Part shown: positions 53,336 to 62,633 of the stretch, piece after piece
Layout of the letters: each line of letters opens with the position of its first letter
How positions within the stretch are numbered: position 1 is the stretch's first letter
Origin: Methylomonas sp.
GTDB lineage: Bacteria > Pseudomonadota > Gammaproteobacteria > Methylococcales > Methylomonadaceae
Assembly (NCBI GenBank): GCA_026988155.1
Contig: JALSLW010000079.1
Span: 1 to 64,000 of the forward strand
Length of the DNA stretch: 64,000 nucleotides
Reading direction: 5' to 3'
Notes under the pieces: generated by a model
Told to the model about the DNA's origin: nothing
The model's input: only the letters and a program-made list of their open reading frames with translations
The model's database searches: none
Translations under genes and position numbers: made by a program

Positions 53336-54937
53336 TTATTTCCATAATTGATGATTATGCAGTTGTTTAAGCTGTCTTTTGCTGGATTCCATGGTTGAGC
53401 TCCAGTCACCTGCACTATTGATGAGTGTTGGTTTTAGTAATATGACCAGTTCGGATTTTTTAACCTCGCCTGTATTTACTCTAAACAGGTTTCCAATATA
53501 GGGGATTTGGCTTAAGCCTGCTACGCCTTTTTTATTTTCTTTTATAGCCTCTTGCATCAGGCCGCCGATAACTATAATTTGACCATTTTTTGCCTTAACG
53601 ATGCTGTCTGATTCGCGCACGGTATTTAGCGCCATTGGCAAGGAGCCATCTTCGCCATTGATGGTAAAATTTTTGGTCTGATTTTCTACCCGGGTAATCG
53701 ACGGGTGGATATGCAAGGTAATTTCATCGGTATCATTGATTTGCGGGGTAACATCCAGTGCTATGCCAGAAAAGAAAGGTGTCCAGGTAATATCTGGATT
53801 AGTGATGGTGCTTGAGCCACTGGTGACAGTATTGGAGGACACATCGGTGATAAAGTATTCATCACTGCCTACTTTAATAATGGCTTTTTGATTATTTAGA
53901 GTTGATATTCTTGGGCTGGACAATATATTGGTTTTACCCTGTGTTTCTAATAGCTCAATAACGGCTCCAAAATCTCCCCAGCGTCCTCCGACACTGAACA
54001 CATCTCTGAATGTAGAGCCTATTGCTCCTATGCCGGTCAATATAGGCGCAGTTTCTATTGCTTCCCTAACAACACTTTGCCAGTTAACGCCGGCCTGGTG
54101 GCTGTCATCAAGAATAATTTCTATGATTTTTGCTTCAATAATCACCTGTCGGCTAATCCGACTTTGGGTGGTGCTGATAAACTCTTCAATTTCTCTCAGT
54201 TGCATAGGTTTTGCACGGACTACAATAACCCCTGTTTGACGGTTCATTACCACAGTTGCCTGCGGGTCTATTGAAATAATGGACTGCAGGGCGGTATTTA
54301 TTTCGAACCAGAAATCGGTTTCAGACTTGGTGTTAATCCAGCTGCCAGATGAGCGGGTATTGCTGGAAGTATCAGTTGATGACTGTGTACCACCTTCTTT
54401 AGATGCCGAGTCGCCTGAATCTGAAATCTGTCCAGAAGAAACCCGAGTATTGGACTGTCCTTCTCTAATCAAATCCAGTCGGTTAATTTTAAATATTTTG
54501 GTTTGCAAAGTCGCAGGGTAGACAATATAGCCAATTTCATTTTTTTTGTAATCATAGCCATAGATATTTTGTACAGCATCCATTACCTGTGCAACGGTAA
54601 CATTTTTTAATGTCAAAGAAATCTGACCGCTTACATCAGGGTGAACCAGCATGTTTTCATCGGTATCAATCACCAGTCCCATAAAAAATTCACGGGCATC
54701 TATTTGGTTAAGAGAAATGTTGAATTTTGTAGCATGTTTAGCCACTTTATTTATAAAGGGGCTTTGATTAAAGGCTGGAATTAGTGCATTAGTTACGGCT
54801 TCTGGAGGAAGGGAAGTATCGATTGTCTGTGTTTTTGTTAAAGGGAATGATTCATCAATCGTGCGGTTGTCAGCTGTTGGGATTGTTGAACAGGAGAACA
54901 GCAGAGGAAATAGGGCAAATAGTATAAATTTAGTCAT
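53336..54937 (-). CDS. mshL: MSHA pilus secretin MshL
   Basis: Outer-membrane secretin of 533 residues. A lipoprotein-type signal (LFPLLFSC, Cys16) is followed by an N-terminal STN-like domain (FNISLNQIDAREFFMGL), a Ser-rich linker near 170-195 and the secretin core with VIIEAKIIEIILDD, NILSSPRISTLNNQKAIIKVG and the C-terminal IVIGGLMQEAIKENKKGVAGLSQIP, IGNLFR segment. It overlaps mshK by eight bases. It forms the pore through which the pilus leaves the cell. Confidence 0.92.
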   Translation of the reverse strand: MTKFILFALFPLLFSCSTIPTADNRTIDESFPLTKTQTIDTSLPPEAVTNALIPAFNQSPFINKVAKHATKFNISLNQIDAREFFMGLVIDTDENMLVHPDVSGQISLTLKNVTVAQVMDAVQNIYGYDYKKNEIGYIVYPATLQTKIFKINRLDLIREGQSNTRVSSGQISDSGDSASKEGGTQSSTDTSSNTRSSGSWINTKSETDFWFEINTALQSIISIDPQATVVMNRQTGVIVVRAKPMQLREIEEFISTTQSRISRQVIIEAKIIEIILDDSHQAGVNWQSVVREAIETAPILTGIGAIGSTFRDVFSVGGRWGDFGAVIELLETQGKTNILSSPRISTLNNQKAIIKVGSDEYFITDVSSNTVTSGSSTITNPDITWTPFFSGIALDVTPQINDTDEITLHIHPSITRVENQTKNFTINGEDGSLPMALNTVRESDSIVKAKNGQIIVIGGLMQEAIKENKKGVAGLSQIPYIGNLFRVNTGEVKKSELVILLKPTLINSAGDWSSTMESSKRQLKQLHNHQLWK

Positions 54938-55295
54938 GGGATGATTGGTCGGGGCTTACCCTGGTTTTAAGGGAATGAGTCAAAAGTTTAAGCTTTCTTG
55001 ATACGCCATTTTGCTTTATGCGGACTGAATTATTGTCAATTTTCATAACTTTAATATCAGAGAATATTACATCCCCCTGTTTTGCAACGATACCATTTAT
55101 TGTGGCGCGCTTAGAGTGCTTTGAGATCCAAATCGAAGATAAATTCAAATCATCTGTGGTGCCCTGTTTTATGAGGGCGACTGCTGAATAATAAGCAGGT
55201 TTTGTAGGGTCTCTCATTTCAGCAATACAGAGAGTGCTTGTTAACAGAACAGAGAGAAAAAATGCAATTTTACAATTCAAGCCAATTCTCCTCAA
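54930..55295 (-). CDS. mshK: MshK-like protein
   Basis: A 121-residue exported protein with a signal sequence (IAFFLSVLLTSTLCIA) followed by MRDPTKPAYY, the MshK/PilP-like opening, and a small beta domain (WISKHSKRATINGIVAKQGD). It overlaps mshJ by 26 bases and mshL by 8, as expected for this compact operon. It would connect the inner-membrane complex and the secretin. Confidence 0.82.
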   Translation of the reverse strand: MRRIGLNCKIAFFLSVLLTSTLCIAEMRDPTKPAYYSAVALIKQGTTDDLNLSSIWISKHSKRATINGIVAKQGDVIFSDIKVMKIDNNSVRIKQNGVSRKLKLLTHSLKTRVSPDQSSHD

Positions 55296-55905
55296 AACTT
55301 AAGGTGTATATGCGGAGAGTTGCTTCCGCAACAGGGTACTGTTTAACTTGATAATCTATGGATTCCCAATTGAATCGCCAAGGCAGTGATTCTATAGATT
55401 GCAAAAAGTTAAGCATACTGAAATAAGTGCCACTCAGGGTCATGGATAAACCATGGCGGTAAATCCATGACTTTTGCTGCTTTGTTTGTGTAAGAGTAGT
55501 AACTGGCAGCGTTTTTAAGCTGAGTAGCTGTAAACCGCTATTTTGTTTGAAGATGTCTTCTAGCACTTTAACCATTAATTGGGGCGGAACAAATTGTTTT
55601 TCGCCTGCATTTAATTTTAGTTTAAGATTTTTTAGTTGGATTTTAATTTCTTTCAGCTTCAGTTTATTAGCCTTATTTGGATCCATTTTTGCTGCAATCT
55701 CTATTTGTGACGCTATCTGCCAGCTTGTTGAAAGCTTCGTTTTAATATCTGATAATTCTGAACCTAAAGTTTTTTGCTGGGCTGCGATGGGCTGATAGAT
55801 GAATTTGTCCCAAGCGCCCCAAATTAAAACCAGCATTGTAAACAGAAAAATGATTCTTTCCCGTGTAGTTAAGCCGTTAAATCTTTCAAGAATCGTACTA
55901 ATCAT
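55270..55905 (-). CDS. mshJ: MshJ-like (PilO-type) inner-membrane protein
   Basis: A 211-residue protein with an N-terminal membrane helix (ERIIFLFTMLVLIWGAWDKF) and a coiled-coil followed by a ferredoxin-like periplasmic domain (GLSMTLSGTYFSMLNFLQSIESLPWRFNW), the pattern of PilO/MshJ. It overlaps its upstream neighbour by eight bases. Confidence 0.82.
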   Translation of the reverse strand: MISTILERFNGLTTRERIIFLFTMLVLIWGAWDKFIYQPIAAQQKTLGSELSDIKTKLSTSWQIASQIEIAAKMDPNKANKLKLKEIKIQLKNLKLKLNAGEKQFVPPQLMVKVLEDIFKQNSGLQLLSLKTLPVTTLTQTKQQKSWIYRHGLSMTLSGTYFSMLNFLQSIESLPWRFNWESIDYQVKQYPVAEATLRIYTLSFEENWLEL

Positions 55906-56518
55906 TATCTTCCCGCTTTAACGGTTCATTCATAGTACTGATTATAAAGTCGATCTGCCCGTCATTTTCTTTTGCCTGGGTCATGCTTAATTTTGCAAAG
56001 GAGTGCCCCTGAAAGATGGGTTCATGATGGAGTTTTTGTAAAAATAGTGCTGTTTTGTCTACCTGATAGGTACTGCCTTGTATATCAAGAGTGTGTGGCT
56101 TAGAATTAATGGCAAATTTTGTTAACCAGAGTTTAGCTGTACTCTGCCTGGCAAAGGCAGAAAAGTACCTGGAGAAGCCCTGGGTTTGGTCTGATGTCTT
56201 ATCTGTCAATAAATGTATGACTTGAGTTAGGCTGTTAAGAATATTTTCAGAACGGGATATTTCCTGAACCAGCATTTTATTGATTTGCCGTGCGGGGTAC
56301 TGAATTCGTAATTTCTGTACATTTGATTCTGCTTCTGTCAACTGCTGTTTAGCTGTCTGTATATCATTCTTTATATTGCTTAGATCCATATATAAAAAAA
56401 TGCTGTAGCCAAGCAATGAAATAGTCATGGCGATTAAACTATAGATATAGGCATTGATCAGCGGTTTGGTTTGTGCCGGCTTCAGAATATCCTGATATAA
56501 ATTAACTTGCTGTATCAT
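55898..56518 (-). CDS. MshI2-like (PilN-type) inner-membrane protein
   Basis: A 206-residue protein that starts IQQVNLYQDILKP, the cytoplasmic motif of PilN-type proteins, which contacts the actin-like partner. A membrane helix follows (AYIYSLIAMTISLLGYSIFL), with a coiled-coil and periplasmic domain (AKLWLTKFAINSKPHTLDIQGSTY). It overlaps mshI by 17 bases. Confidence 0.82.
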   Translation of the reverse strand: MIQQVNLYQDILKPAQTKPLINAYIYSLIAMTISLLGYSIFLYMDLSNIKNDIQTAKQQLTEAESNVQKLRIQYPARQINKMLVQEISRSENILNSLTQVIHLLTDKTSDQTQGFSRYFSAFARQSTAKLWLTKFAINSKPHTLDIQGSTYQVDKTALFLQKLHHEPIFQGHSFAKLSMTQAKENDGQIDFIISTMNEPLKREDND

Positions 56519-57470
56519 AAGGAGCTATGCTATTCCTGAGTGTGGCACCAATAACTGAGGTACAAAGAGACTGAGTAGCGTCATCAAGAAGAATATCTCC
56601 ATCAATAATAGCTGATAAGTCCATGATTCTAGCAATTATTCCATGATTATTATTAAGGGTATTCAATAGACTTTGTGTGTTTTCCATTAAAGGAATAACG
56701 GCTAGCCCAGAAATTGGCAACAGACCGTAGAAACTTTCCACATAATCAAAAGAACGCTGTATTTCTAGAGCCAAACTGCTTTGTTCCATAGTAATCTGCT
56801 GTTCACTTAGTAAGGATTCTGTTAAACCGAGCCGGTCAGAGCCAGTTGCAAGCTTTCTGTTGAGATAGATTGATCCTTGCTGTTCAATAGTAATTCGTCC
56901 CGAGGTCTTTTGCAGATGCAAGACAGCAATGCCTCTATTATTTTCCGGAAGCAAAGTGGCAAGGTTTCTTAAGGTAGTCTCCTGAATATCAATGATTTGA
57001 AGTCGCAATTCACAATGCGTACACAAATCTACTAAAGGCTGAATGGTTGATCTAGGGGTGGCAATAACCTCCATCATTTTGCTTCTATTTGCCCGTTTCG
57101 ATATGGGGAGCGGGTAATAGTCAATAATGGCATCATCAACTTGAAATTCGATTAAATCACTAATTTTCCAGCGGGCGGCCTCTGCTAATTCATCGTCTGT
57201 AACGGCTGGGTACTCAATGGATATTAGGCGATAGTCATCAGAAGCAAGGACTAAATGACAGTCATACTGCTTAAGCTGATGCCTTTCTGTCAAAACTTTT
57301 AGCTCTGCCTGTTTATTATTAGTATAAATAAACTCACAATGTGTCAGAACGGTTTTTTTACTGGCAGTATATTGAGATATAGCTAACGCAATGCCTTCTG
57401 AGGTGAAACTCAGAGCGACAATGCCTTTGCTAGCTATTTTTTTACCCAATAGTTTGCTAAACAGATGCAC
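56502..57470 (-). CDS. mshI: MshI-like (PilM-type) cytoplasmic protein
   Basis: A 322-residue actin-like fold protein. The start is a GTG with AGGA seven to eight bases upstream. Segments resembling PilM/MshI are KGIVALSFTSEGIALAI near the N-terminus, AARWKISDLIEFQVDDAIIDYYPL and RGIAVLHLQKTSGRITIEQ with a nucleotide-binding-like Asp/Gly layout that is less conserved than in PilM. It opens the minus-strand operon mshI-I2-J-K-L-M-N-E-G. Confidence 0.82.
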   Translation of the reverse strand: MHLFSKLLGKKIASKGIVALSFTSEGIALAISQYTASKKTVLTHCEFIYTNNKQAELKVLTERHQLKQYDCHLVLASDDYRLISIEYPAVTDDELAEAARWKISDLIEFQVDDAIIDYYPLPISKRANRSKMMEVIATPRSTIQPLVDLCTHCELRLQIIDIQETTLRNLATLLPENNRGIAVLHLQKTSGRITIEQQGSIYLNRKLATGSDRLGLTESLLSEQQITMEQSSLALEIQRSFDYVESFYGLLPISGLAVIPLMENTQSLLNTLNNNHGIIARIMDLSAIIDGDILLDDATQSLCTSVIGATLRNSIAPYDTAS

Positions 57471-57662
57471 GTTAAATTCCTGTTAATAAAGGTTATTAAA
57501 CCTAATTCCCAATTGTAGAGGTGTTACGGTTTCTGCTTTAGAGTAGCTAAAATTCAGTTGGGCTTGTAGCCGTGATCTAACTAATTTTTTAGGTCAATTA
57601 GTAGTGAAACAGCTGTATACTTAGTAGCCACAAGGCTGCGAAATTTTTCCGTAACTTAATCA

Positions 57663-57805
57663 GCTGGAAACAAATAGCCCACCCACCTTGCTTGTCTTTT
57701 TTCGTGTTAGATTTTGTTGTCGCGGTTACATAGTCTGCTATGCGCCCTTCGCAATAAAACCTTAGACGAAAAAAAATTTACGAATTATGGGTGGGTTGTT
57801 TATCT
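57663..57805. repeat. Long palindromic repeat in the 751-base gap upstream of mshI
   Basis: An imperfect palindrome with outer arms AACAAATAGCCCACCC and GGGTGGGTTGTTT, and an inner core TTACATAGTCTGCTATGCGC. It resembles the element at 38388-38546 (outer AATAACCCACC, core GCATAGCTTGCTATGC) and the core of 48085-48148. The rest of the 57471-58221 gap must hold the divergent promoters of the msh operon and perM, but I recognise no clear boxes. Confidence 0.72.
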
Positions 57806-58221
57806 CCAATTGCTTAACTGTGATATAGCACCAAGTTTAGATGGTTTTTTTATAAGTTCAAGGAGTTGAGAAGCTAAAAAAGGCTGTTTCTTGTAAGTAT
57901 GTTAATAAATTACTGATTTATAGTTATAAATAACTGGTTTTTCAGCGTTAAGGAAAGAGCAAAGGCGAAATGGTCAATTCTTTAGCTCTTTATGATCAAA
58001 CATCACCTCCATTTTTAATTAGAGCCGTTGACAGATGGCAGTGAGCTAACTTTTGATGGTGTTGAAGCAATTCAATGGTAATTTGGACAAGGGCTTCTTT
58101 TCATTATTTGAAGTCCGTTTATTTTGTACAGGTGCTATTGAAAATGGGCAATAAGATTTATTAAAACGTAAGGATCATCATTAATGTAGAATGCAAAGCA
58201 AATAATAACAATTATAAAATA

Positions 58222-59319
58222 ATGAATTCACAAACTGATTTTTCTAATTTTCGATTTTTAAGGGATAGTTTTCGGCGCATTTTACCCAACTCTCAAGCTG
58301 TGGCGCTAGCATTGATTTTAATTGTTGGGTTTGTTCTTATTTTTACCCTGTCTGATATTTTGATGCCGGTTTTTTTATCAGTGGTGGTTGCTTATCTATT
58401 GCAGGGCATTGTTAAAAAATTAGAAAAAAAGGTGCCTCGCCTTGCTGCCGTATATATTGTTTTTTCAGGATTTCTAGCCTGTTTAGGCCTGGTGATATTT
58501 GTTTTGATGCCTATGGCTTCAGCCCAGGCAGTTCAGCTTGTACAGCGTATACCAGAATTTATTAAAAGTGCACAGGCAGAAGTTATGCGATTGCCCGAGC
58601 TATATCCTCAGTATATTACCGAAGAAAATATAAGAGGGGTAATGTTCTCTATTCAGGATGAATTATTGGATTATGGCCAAGAATTGATTTCAAATTCGGC
58701 CGCATCAGTAGTGAGTCTTGTGACCGCTATGGTCTATTTGTTTTTAGTTCCATTGATGGTGTTTTTCTTCTTAAAAGATAGAGAAACGCTAGTTAAGTGG
58801 TTTCTTAACTTTATGCCAAAGGACAGGAGTTTAACGGTTAAAGTCTGGGAAGAGGTAGATATGCAAATTGCAAATTATGTTCGGGGAAAGTTTGCAGAAG
58901 TCATTATTCTTGGTTCTGCCAGCTATATAATCTACAATTTAATGGGTTTAAATTATGCGATATTGCTCTCCGTATTAATGGGACTTTCCGTCATTATTCC
59001 TTATGTGGGGGCCACATTAGTGACTTTTCCTGTATTGGGAGTGGCTATTATGCAATGGGGTTTTACGTCTGATGAGTTTATGTATATAGCAATTGCCTAT
59101 TCAATTATTCAGGCAATTGATGGAGTTATATTGGTCCCGCTTCTTTTTTCCGAAGCGGTTAATTTACACCCTGTTGCTATTGTTATTGCAATTTTATTTT
59201 TTGGCGGTTTTTGGGGTTTTTGGGGCGTGTTTTTTGCCATTCCATTAGCAACAGCTGTTAAGGCGATTTTAAATGCATGGCCAACGTTAGGGGAATCTCA
59301 TTTAGACACTTCCTATTGA
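58222..59319 (+). CDS. AI-2E family transporter (PerM-like)
   Basis: A 365-residue inner-membrane protein of the AI-2 exporter/PerM family. It has about eight hydrophobic segments: a pair at 28-60 (ALALILIVGFVLIFTLSDILM), a long amphipathic cytosolic/periplasmic region, and a C-terminal cluster including YAILLSVLMGLSVIIPYVGA and LFFGGFWGFWGVFFAIPLATAVKAI, the family signature. The transported substrate is not defined by the sequence. It is a single-gene unit. Confidence 0.86.
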   Translation: MNSQTDFSNFRFLRDSFRRILPNSQAVALALILIVGFVLIFTLSDILMPVFLSVVVAYLLQGIVKKLEKKVPRLAAVYIVFSGFLACLGLVIFVLMPMASAQAVQLVQRIPEFIKSAQAEVMRLPELYPQYITEENIRGVMFSIQDELLDYGQELISNSAASVVSLVTAMVYLFLVPLMVFFFLKDRETLVKWFLNFMPKDRSLTVKVWEEVDMQIANYVRGKFAEVIILGSASYIIYNLMGLNYAILLSVLMGLSVIIPYVGATLVTFPVLGVAIMQWGFTSDEFMYIAIAYSIIQAIDGVILVPLLFSEAVNLHPVAIVIAILFFGGFWGFWGVFFAIPLATAVKAILNAWPTLGESHLDTSY

Positions 59320-59379
59320 CGAACGGAGACGCTGCAGCGTGCAACGCCTTTACCGTACTGATTTCACAATAACAAGTTG

Positions 59380-59850
59380 CTAGGTAATTTCTGCCAGTAT
59401 TTGCAGTACTTCTTCAATATGTACTTTTACTTTTACTTTGCGCCATTCATGAATTAATACGCCTTCTTCATTAATCAAAAAGGTACTTCTTTCTATACCC
59501 CGAACCTGTTTTCCGTACATATTTTTCATTTTAATAACATCAAATAGCTGACAGAGCTTTTCATCTTTATCGGATAAAAGTTCAAAGGGAAATGCTTGCT
59601 TGGCTTTAAAGCCTTCATGTACTTTTACACTGTCTCTGGATACGCCAAAAATCACTGTGTTATAGGCTGAGAATTGTTCAATATTATCTCTAAAATCTTT
59701 TCCTTCCTGTGTACAGCCGGGGGTATTGTCTCTAGGATAAAAATAGATAAGTACTTTTTTTCCTCTGAAATTAGAGAGTTTGAAAGGCATCCCCCCCGTT
59801 GATTCGGCTTCAAAGTCTGGAACGGTCTTGTTTAATTCAATTTTAGTCAT
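59380..59850 (-). CDS. bcp: Thioredoxin-dependent peroxiredoxin, Bcp/PrxQ family
   Basis: A 156-residue peroxide reductase from the Met of MTKIELNK; an in-frame Met ten codons upstream would lie inside gcvR. The peroxidatic Cys is Cys46 in DNTPGCTQEG. The resolving Cys found five residues later in E. coli Bcp is replaced here (QEGKDFRD); the only other Cys is 100, in EKLCQLF, which is not in the alternative position I know for the family. It may be a one-Cys enzyme. It starts one base after the gcvR stop, a common pairing. Confidence 0.9.
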   Translation of the reverse strand: MTKIELNKTVPDFEAESTGGMPFKLSNFRGKKVLIYFYPRDNTPGCTQEGKDFRDNIEQFSAYNTVIFGVSRDSVKVHEGFKAKQAFPFELLSDKDEKLCQLFDVIKMKNMYGKQVRGIERSTFLINEEGVLIHEWRKVKVKVHIEEVLQILAEIT

Positions 59851-59851
59851 G

Positions 59852-60376
59852 TTAGCGTTTGATAGGTTCAATAATGGCATCTATATTTAGGGTATCACAA
59901 AAATCTAAAAACTCTTCCCGCAGCATGAGCAGACGGACTTGAGGCGGAATAAGTATGATGAACTTTGTTGAAAAGACTAGAGTCTGAATATAGGGAGCAG
60001 GGTAGCTGCTGGCATTGATTTCTTCGATACATATTTCACGGTCATATAAAAAATTGGCAATGTCTTCTAAAACATTATGCCGATCAATTGAAATAGTCTC
60101 TAAAGAATAAGGGATAGAATTAGATTTTTTTGTGTTAGATTCTGGTCTGATTGAATTAATATGAATTTCAAGCTGATTTTTCAAATTCTCAAGTAAAGTT
60201 TCAACTTTTGCAATGTGATTCCAGTCGCCGTCAATCAATAGGTAGATTGCTGTTGATTGTGCAAGGTTTGAGGCTTTAAGATCCAGTACATTGCACTGAC
60301 AGTTGGAAATAGTGGCTAGGATTTCGGCAATAAAATGGGTTGATTTATTTCCTAGTGCTGTAATCGTAAGTTGCAT
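59852..60376 (-). CDS. gcvR: GcvR-like ACT-domain regulator
   Basis: A 174-residue protein made of two ACT domains: LTITALGNKSTHFIAEILATISNCQCNVLDLKAS in the first and ISIDRHNVLEDIANFLYDREICIEEINASSY in the second. In E. coli GcvR binds glycine and represses the glycine cleavage operon through GcvA. In many gammaproteobacteria a GcvR homologue is next to bcp, as here. Neither gcvA nor gcvTHP genes are in the window, so the target is inferred. Confidence 0.85.
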   Translation of the reverse strand: MQLTITALGNKSTHFIAEILATISNCQCNVLDLKASNLAQSTAIYLLIDGDWNHIAKVETLLENLKNQLEIHINSIRPESNTKKSNSIPYSLETISIDRHNVLEDIANFLYDREICIEEINASSYPAPYIQTLVFSTKFIILIPPQVRLLMLREEFLDFCDTLNIDAIIEPIKR

Positions 60377-60585
60377 GAAGGGTGTCCTAGTTTTTTCTGC
60401 AGTGTAGCATCAAAAACAATAAAAAACATGATGATGTTTTAGAGAAACTTAAATGCTCGGAACATGAGCCCGGACATAAATTTTTAGTTAAGAATTATTA
60501 TAGTCAGCCGACTAGAGAGAAGAGAGCTATAATTTGAAGAATTACTTTTGCAATAGTATGAAGACACCTGTCTAAGGGAGTGAAA

Positions 60586-62184
60586 ATGTCAGACTCAAAA
60601 GATAAAAAAAATAAAAAGTTATCCGATGATTTTGCAGATGATTTGGATGCAATTCTCAATGATGCTGAGTCCTCAATAGATGAACAGGATGAATTGATTG
60701 ATGATGAAGATGTGATTGACCAGCTGTTAGTGGATGATGAGTTTTCTGCTGATGAGCAGATTGATTCAAAATTGGAAGACAGTATCCCCAGCAAGATGAT
60801 TGATGAAAAACAGCAAGATAATAACCCTGTTGAAATTGGGAAAAATTCTATTTCTGCAGAAAAAGATGTTGAACATGATGAGTTTGCAGATGAAGATGAG
60901 TTTAATGTAGATGATTTGCTTGATTCTGTAGATACAGAAGTTAAGGATGAGTTTTCTGAAGCTGAAATGACAGATTCAAATGTTAAAGAGGTCCTTTCTG
61001 AAGAGAGCCTATCTGAGGCTGATTCCGAAGAAGGTGAAAAGGAGGTTGTAAATGAGGGTTTAATTGATTCACAACCTTTAGATGAACAAGGCGATGCAGA
61101 AATTAAGGATGATATGCTTGATTTTGACATATCGGCGGATGATGAGCTGCTAGAGTCGGATGATCTTGAATATGACTCTCCTGTTTATACCGAACCCTCC
61201 GAGGAAAATAGCATCGAGCAGGATAATGCGGAGAATAAGATTGAGTCAGCTGATTTCCGGAATGCGCTGGATGCGCAAAGCTTAATAGTTGAAAAAACAG
61301 TCGAAGATGTAACCCAGGTTAACTCGACAATTAATGAGCTTAATGCTCAGGTTAGTCAGCTTTGGGCTGATAATGAAGAATTGAAAGAGCTGGTTGCCAC
61401 ATTAACCGCGACAACAGCAAAAAAAGACGATTCTGCAGCTGAAGAGATAGATTCGCTGCAAAAAGAACAGCGTAAGCTGAAAAAAGCGGTAAGAGAAAGT
61501 GAAAGTAAAGTGCCTACTTTAACTTATGTTGCTTTAGGGGTTGCAGTTTTGGCACTGTTAGTTGCCGGAATCTTAGGGGCAGTTGGCTATGGTGCGAAGA
61601 CTGATGCTGAAAACCTCACAGAATTAGTTGCAACCCTGGAAGAAGAAATAGAGATTATTACTGCCAAAGATATTGGTTCAGGCATGCGGGAAGTCAATTT
61701 TAAAATTAATGCGCTAAAAATAGAAAATGAGAGGCTTAATGAGCAGCTGGATGCGATGAATAAAAGCATCCGGCAATCTGATGCTTTAAAAGCAATAGTT
61801 GATGACTTGGCAGGGCAAAATGACCATGCCCAAAAAGCCATAGAGAGTTTGCTGGCTTCGGTTGAGACACTGGAGCAGCAGAAAAGAATTGTCCCAGCTA
61901 AAAGGCGAGTTAAAAAGACTAAGAAACCTATTGTGAAAGTGGAGTGGGTTGTTAACCTGGTTTCTTTTAAACAGGAATGGTATGCCAAAAGAAAGTCAGA
62001 AGAATTTAAGAAAAAGGGCATTCCTGCTATAGTTGAAGAGGTTAATATAAAGGGTAAAAAATGGTTTCGATTAAGAGTCAAAGGATTTAAAAGTAAATAT
62101 GAAGCGGCTGCATATGCAGTTAAAGTTAAAAAAACGCTTAACCTAAGTTCTGTATGGGTTACTAAGGCTACTGGAAGTAAATAA
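60586..62184 (+). CDS. Acidic membrane protein with C-terminal SPOR domain
   Basis: A 532-residue protein. The start is the ATG with AAGGGAG six bases upstream; a GTG two codons earlier is possible. The first 260 residues are extremely acidic and probably disordered. A coiled coil (about 240-305) precedes one membrane helix (TYVALGVAVLALLVAGILGA, about 311-335), another coiled coil (about 340-430) and a C-terminal SPOR-like domain from about 454 (VEWVVNLVSFKQEWYAKRK, VKGFKSKYEAAAYAVKVKK). SPOR domains bind denuded septal peptidoglycan, so a role at the division site is likely. The long acidic cytoplasmic tail is uncommon; a contact function is inference. Confidence 0.78.
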   Translation: MSDSKDKKNKKLSDDFADDLDAILNDAESSIDEQDELIDDEDVIDQLLVDDEFSADEQIDSKLEDSIPSKMIDEKQQDNNPVEIGKNSISAEKDVEHDEFADEDEFNVDDLLDSVDTEVKDEFSEAEMTDSNVKEVLSEESLSEADSEEGEKEVVNEGLIDSQPLDEQGDAEIKDDMLDFDISADDELLESDDLEYDSPVYTEPSEENSIEQDNAENKIESADFRNALDAQSLIVEKTVEDVTQVNSTINELNAQVSQLWADNEELKELVATLTATTAKKDDSAAEEIDSLQKEQRKLKKAVRESESKVPTLTYVALGVAVLALLVAGILGAVGYGAKTDAENLTELVATLEEEIEIITAKDIGSGMREVNFKINALKIENERLNEQLDAMNKSIRQSDALKAIVDDLAGQNDHAQKAIESLLASVETLEQQKRIVPAKRRVKKTKKPIVKVEWVVNLVSFKQEWYAKRKSEEFKKKGIPAIVEEVNIKGKKWFRLRVKGFKSKYEAAAYAVKVKKTLNLSSVWVTKATGSK

Positions 62185-62557
62185 CTGTATAATTACCCGG
62201 AGACAAACAAAAGCTTGCTCTTTTGTAAAATGGGAAAGTTATTTATTTTCAGATACCTAAGAGGCAAGTTTTATTTTAGGCTGAATGGCCGTTAACTTGC
62301 ATTTTCCTGTTTACCTAGGAGTTATCGCCACTTAAAAAGATCAGTTCCAGAGGTCATGTCATTTCAGCATTATCTAGTCAGGAATCTAGATCTTTAAATG
62401 TATATTTCTAATAGGGAGCAATGGCAGGCATGACGCGTGACATAAAGTGTTGCAGTAACTTCAGTCTTTATTTTGTTTAAGTGGGCAATCAGATATTTTT
62501 ATTGTGCTAAAAAATAAAAAAGCATGTACAATGCTCTATCCTTGATACTTGATAGAT
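62185..62557. other. Non-coding gap between SPOR gene and tRNA-Val
   Basis: No gene is seen in these 373 bases. They contain a weak hairpin (ACAAAAG and CTTTTGT, 62207-62226), without a T run, soon after the SPOR-gene stop. Near the end there is a -10-like TACAAT (62527-62532) at a suitable distance for transcription of the tRNA; no convincing -35 box goes with it. Confidence 0.4.
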
Positions 62558-62633
62558 GGGTGTTTAGCTCAGCTGGGAGAGCATCGCCCTTACAAGGCGA
62601 GGGTCGGGGGTTCGATCCCCTCAACACCCACCA
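62558..62633 (+). tRNA. tRNA-Val (anticodon TAC)
   Basis: A complete cloverleaf of 76 bases with encoded CCA. The acceptor stem GGGTGTT pairs with AACACCC; the D arm (GCTCAGCTGGGAGAGC), anticodon arm (TCGCC CTTACAA GGCGA) and T arm (GGGGGTTCGATCCCC) are all perfect. Anticodon TAC at 62591-62593 specifies valine. It stands alone rather than in a tRNA cluster. Confidence 0.97.

Noticed and set aside
60504-61130. Ser-rich 208-codon frame antisense to the SPOR gene
   Set aside because: It is the antisense of the Asp/Glu-rich coding sequence; composition is explained by the opposite strand.
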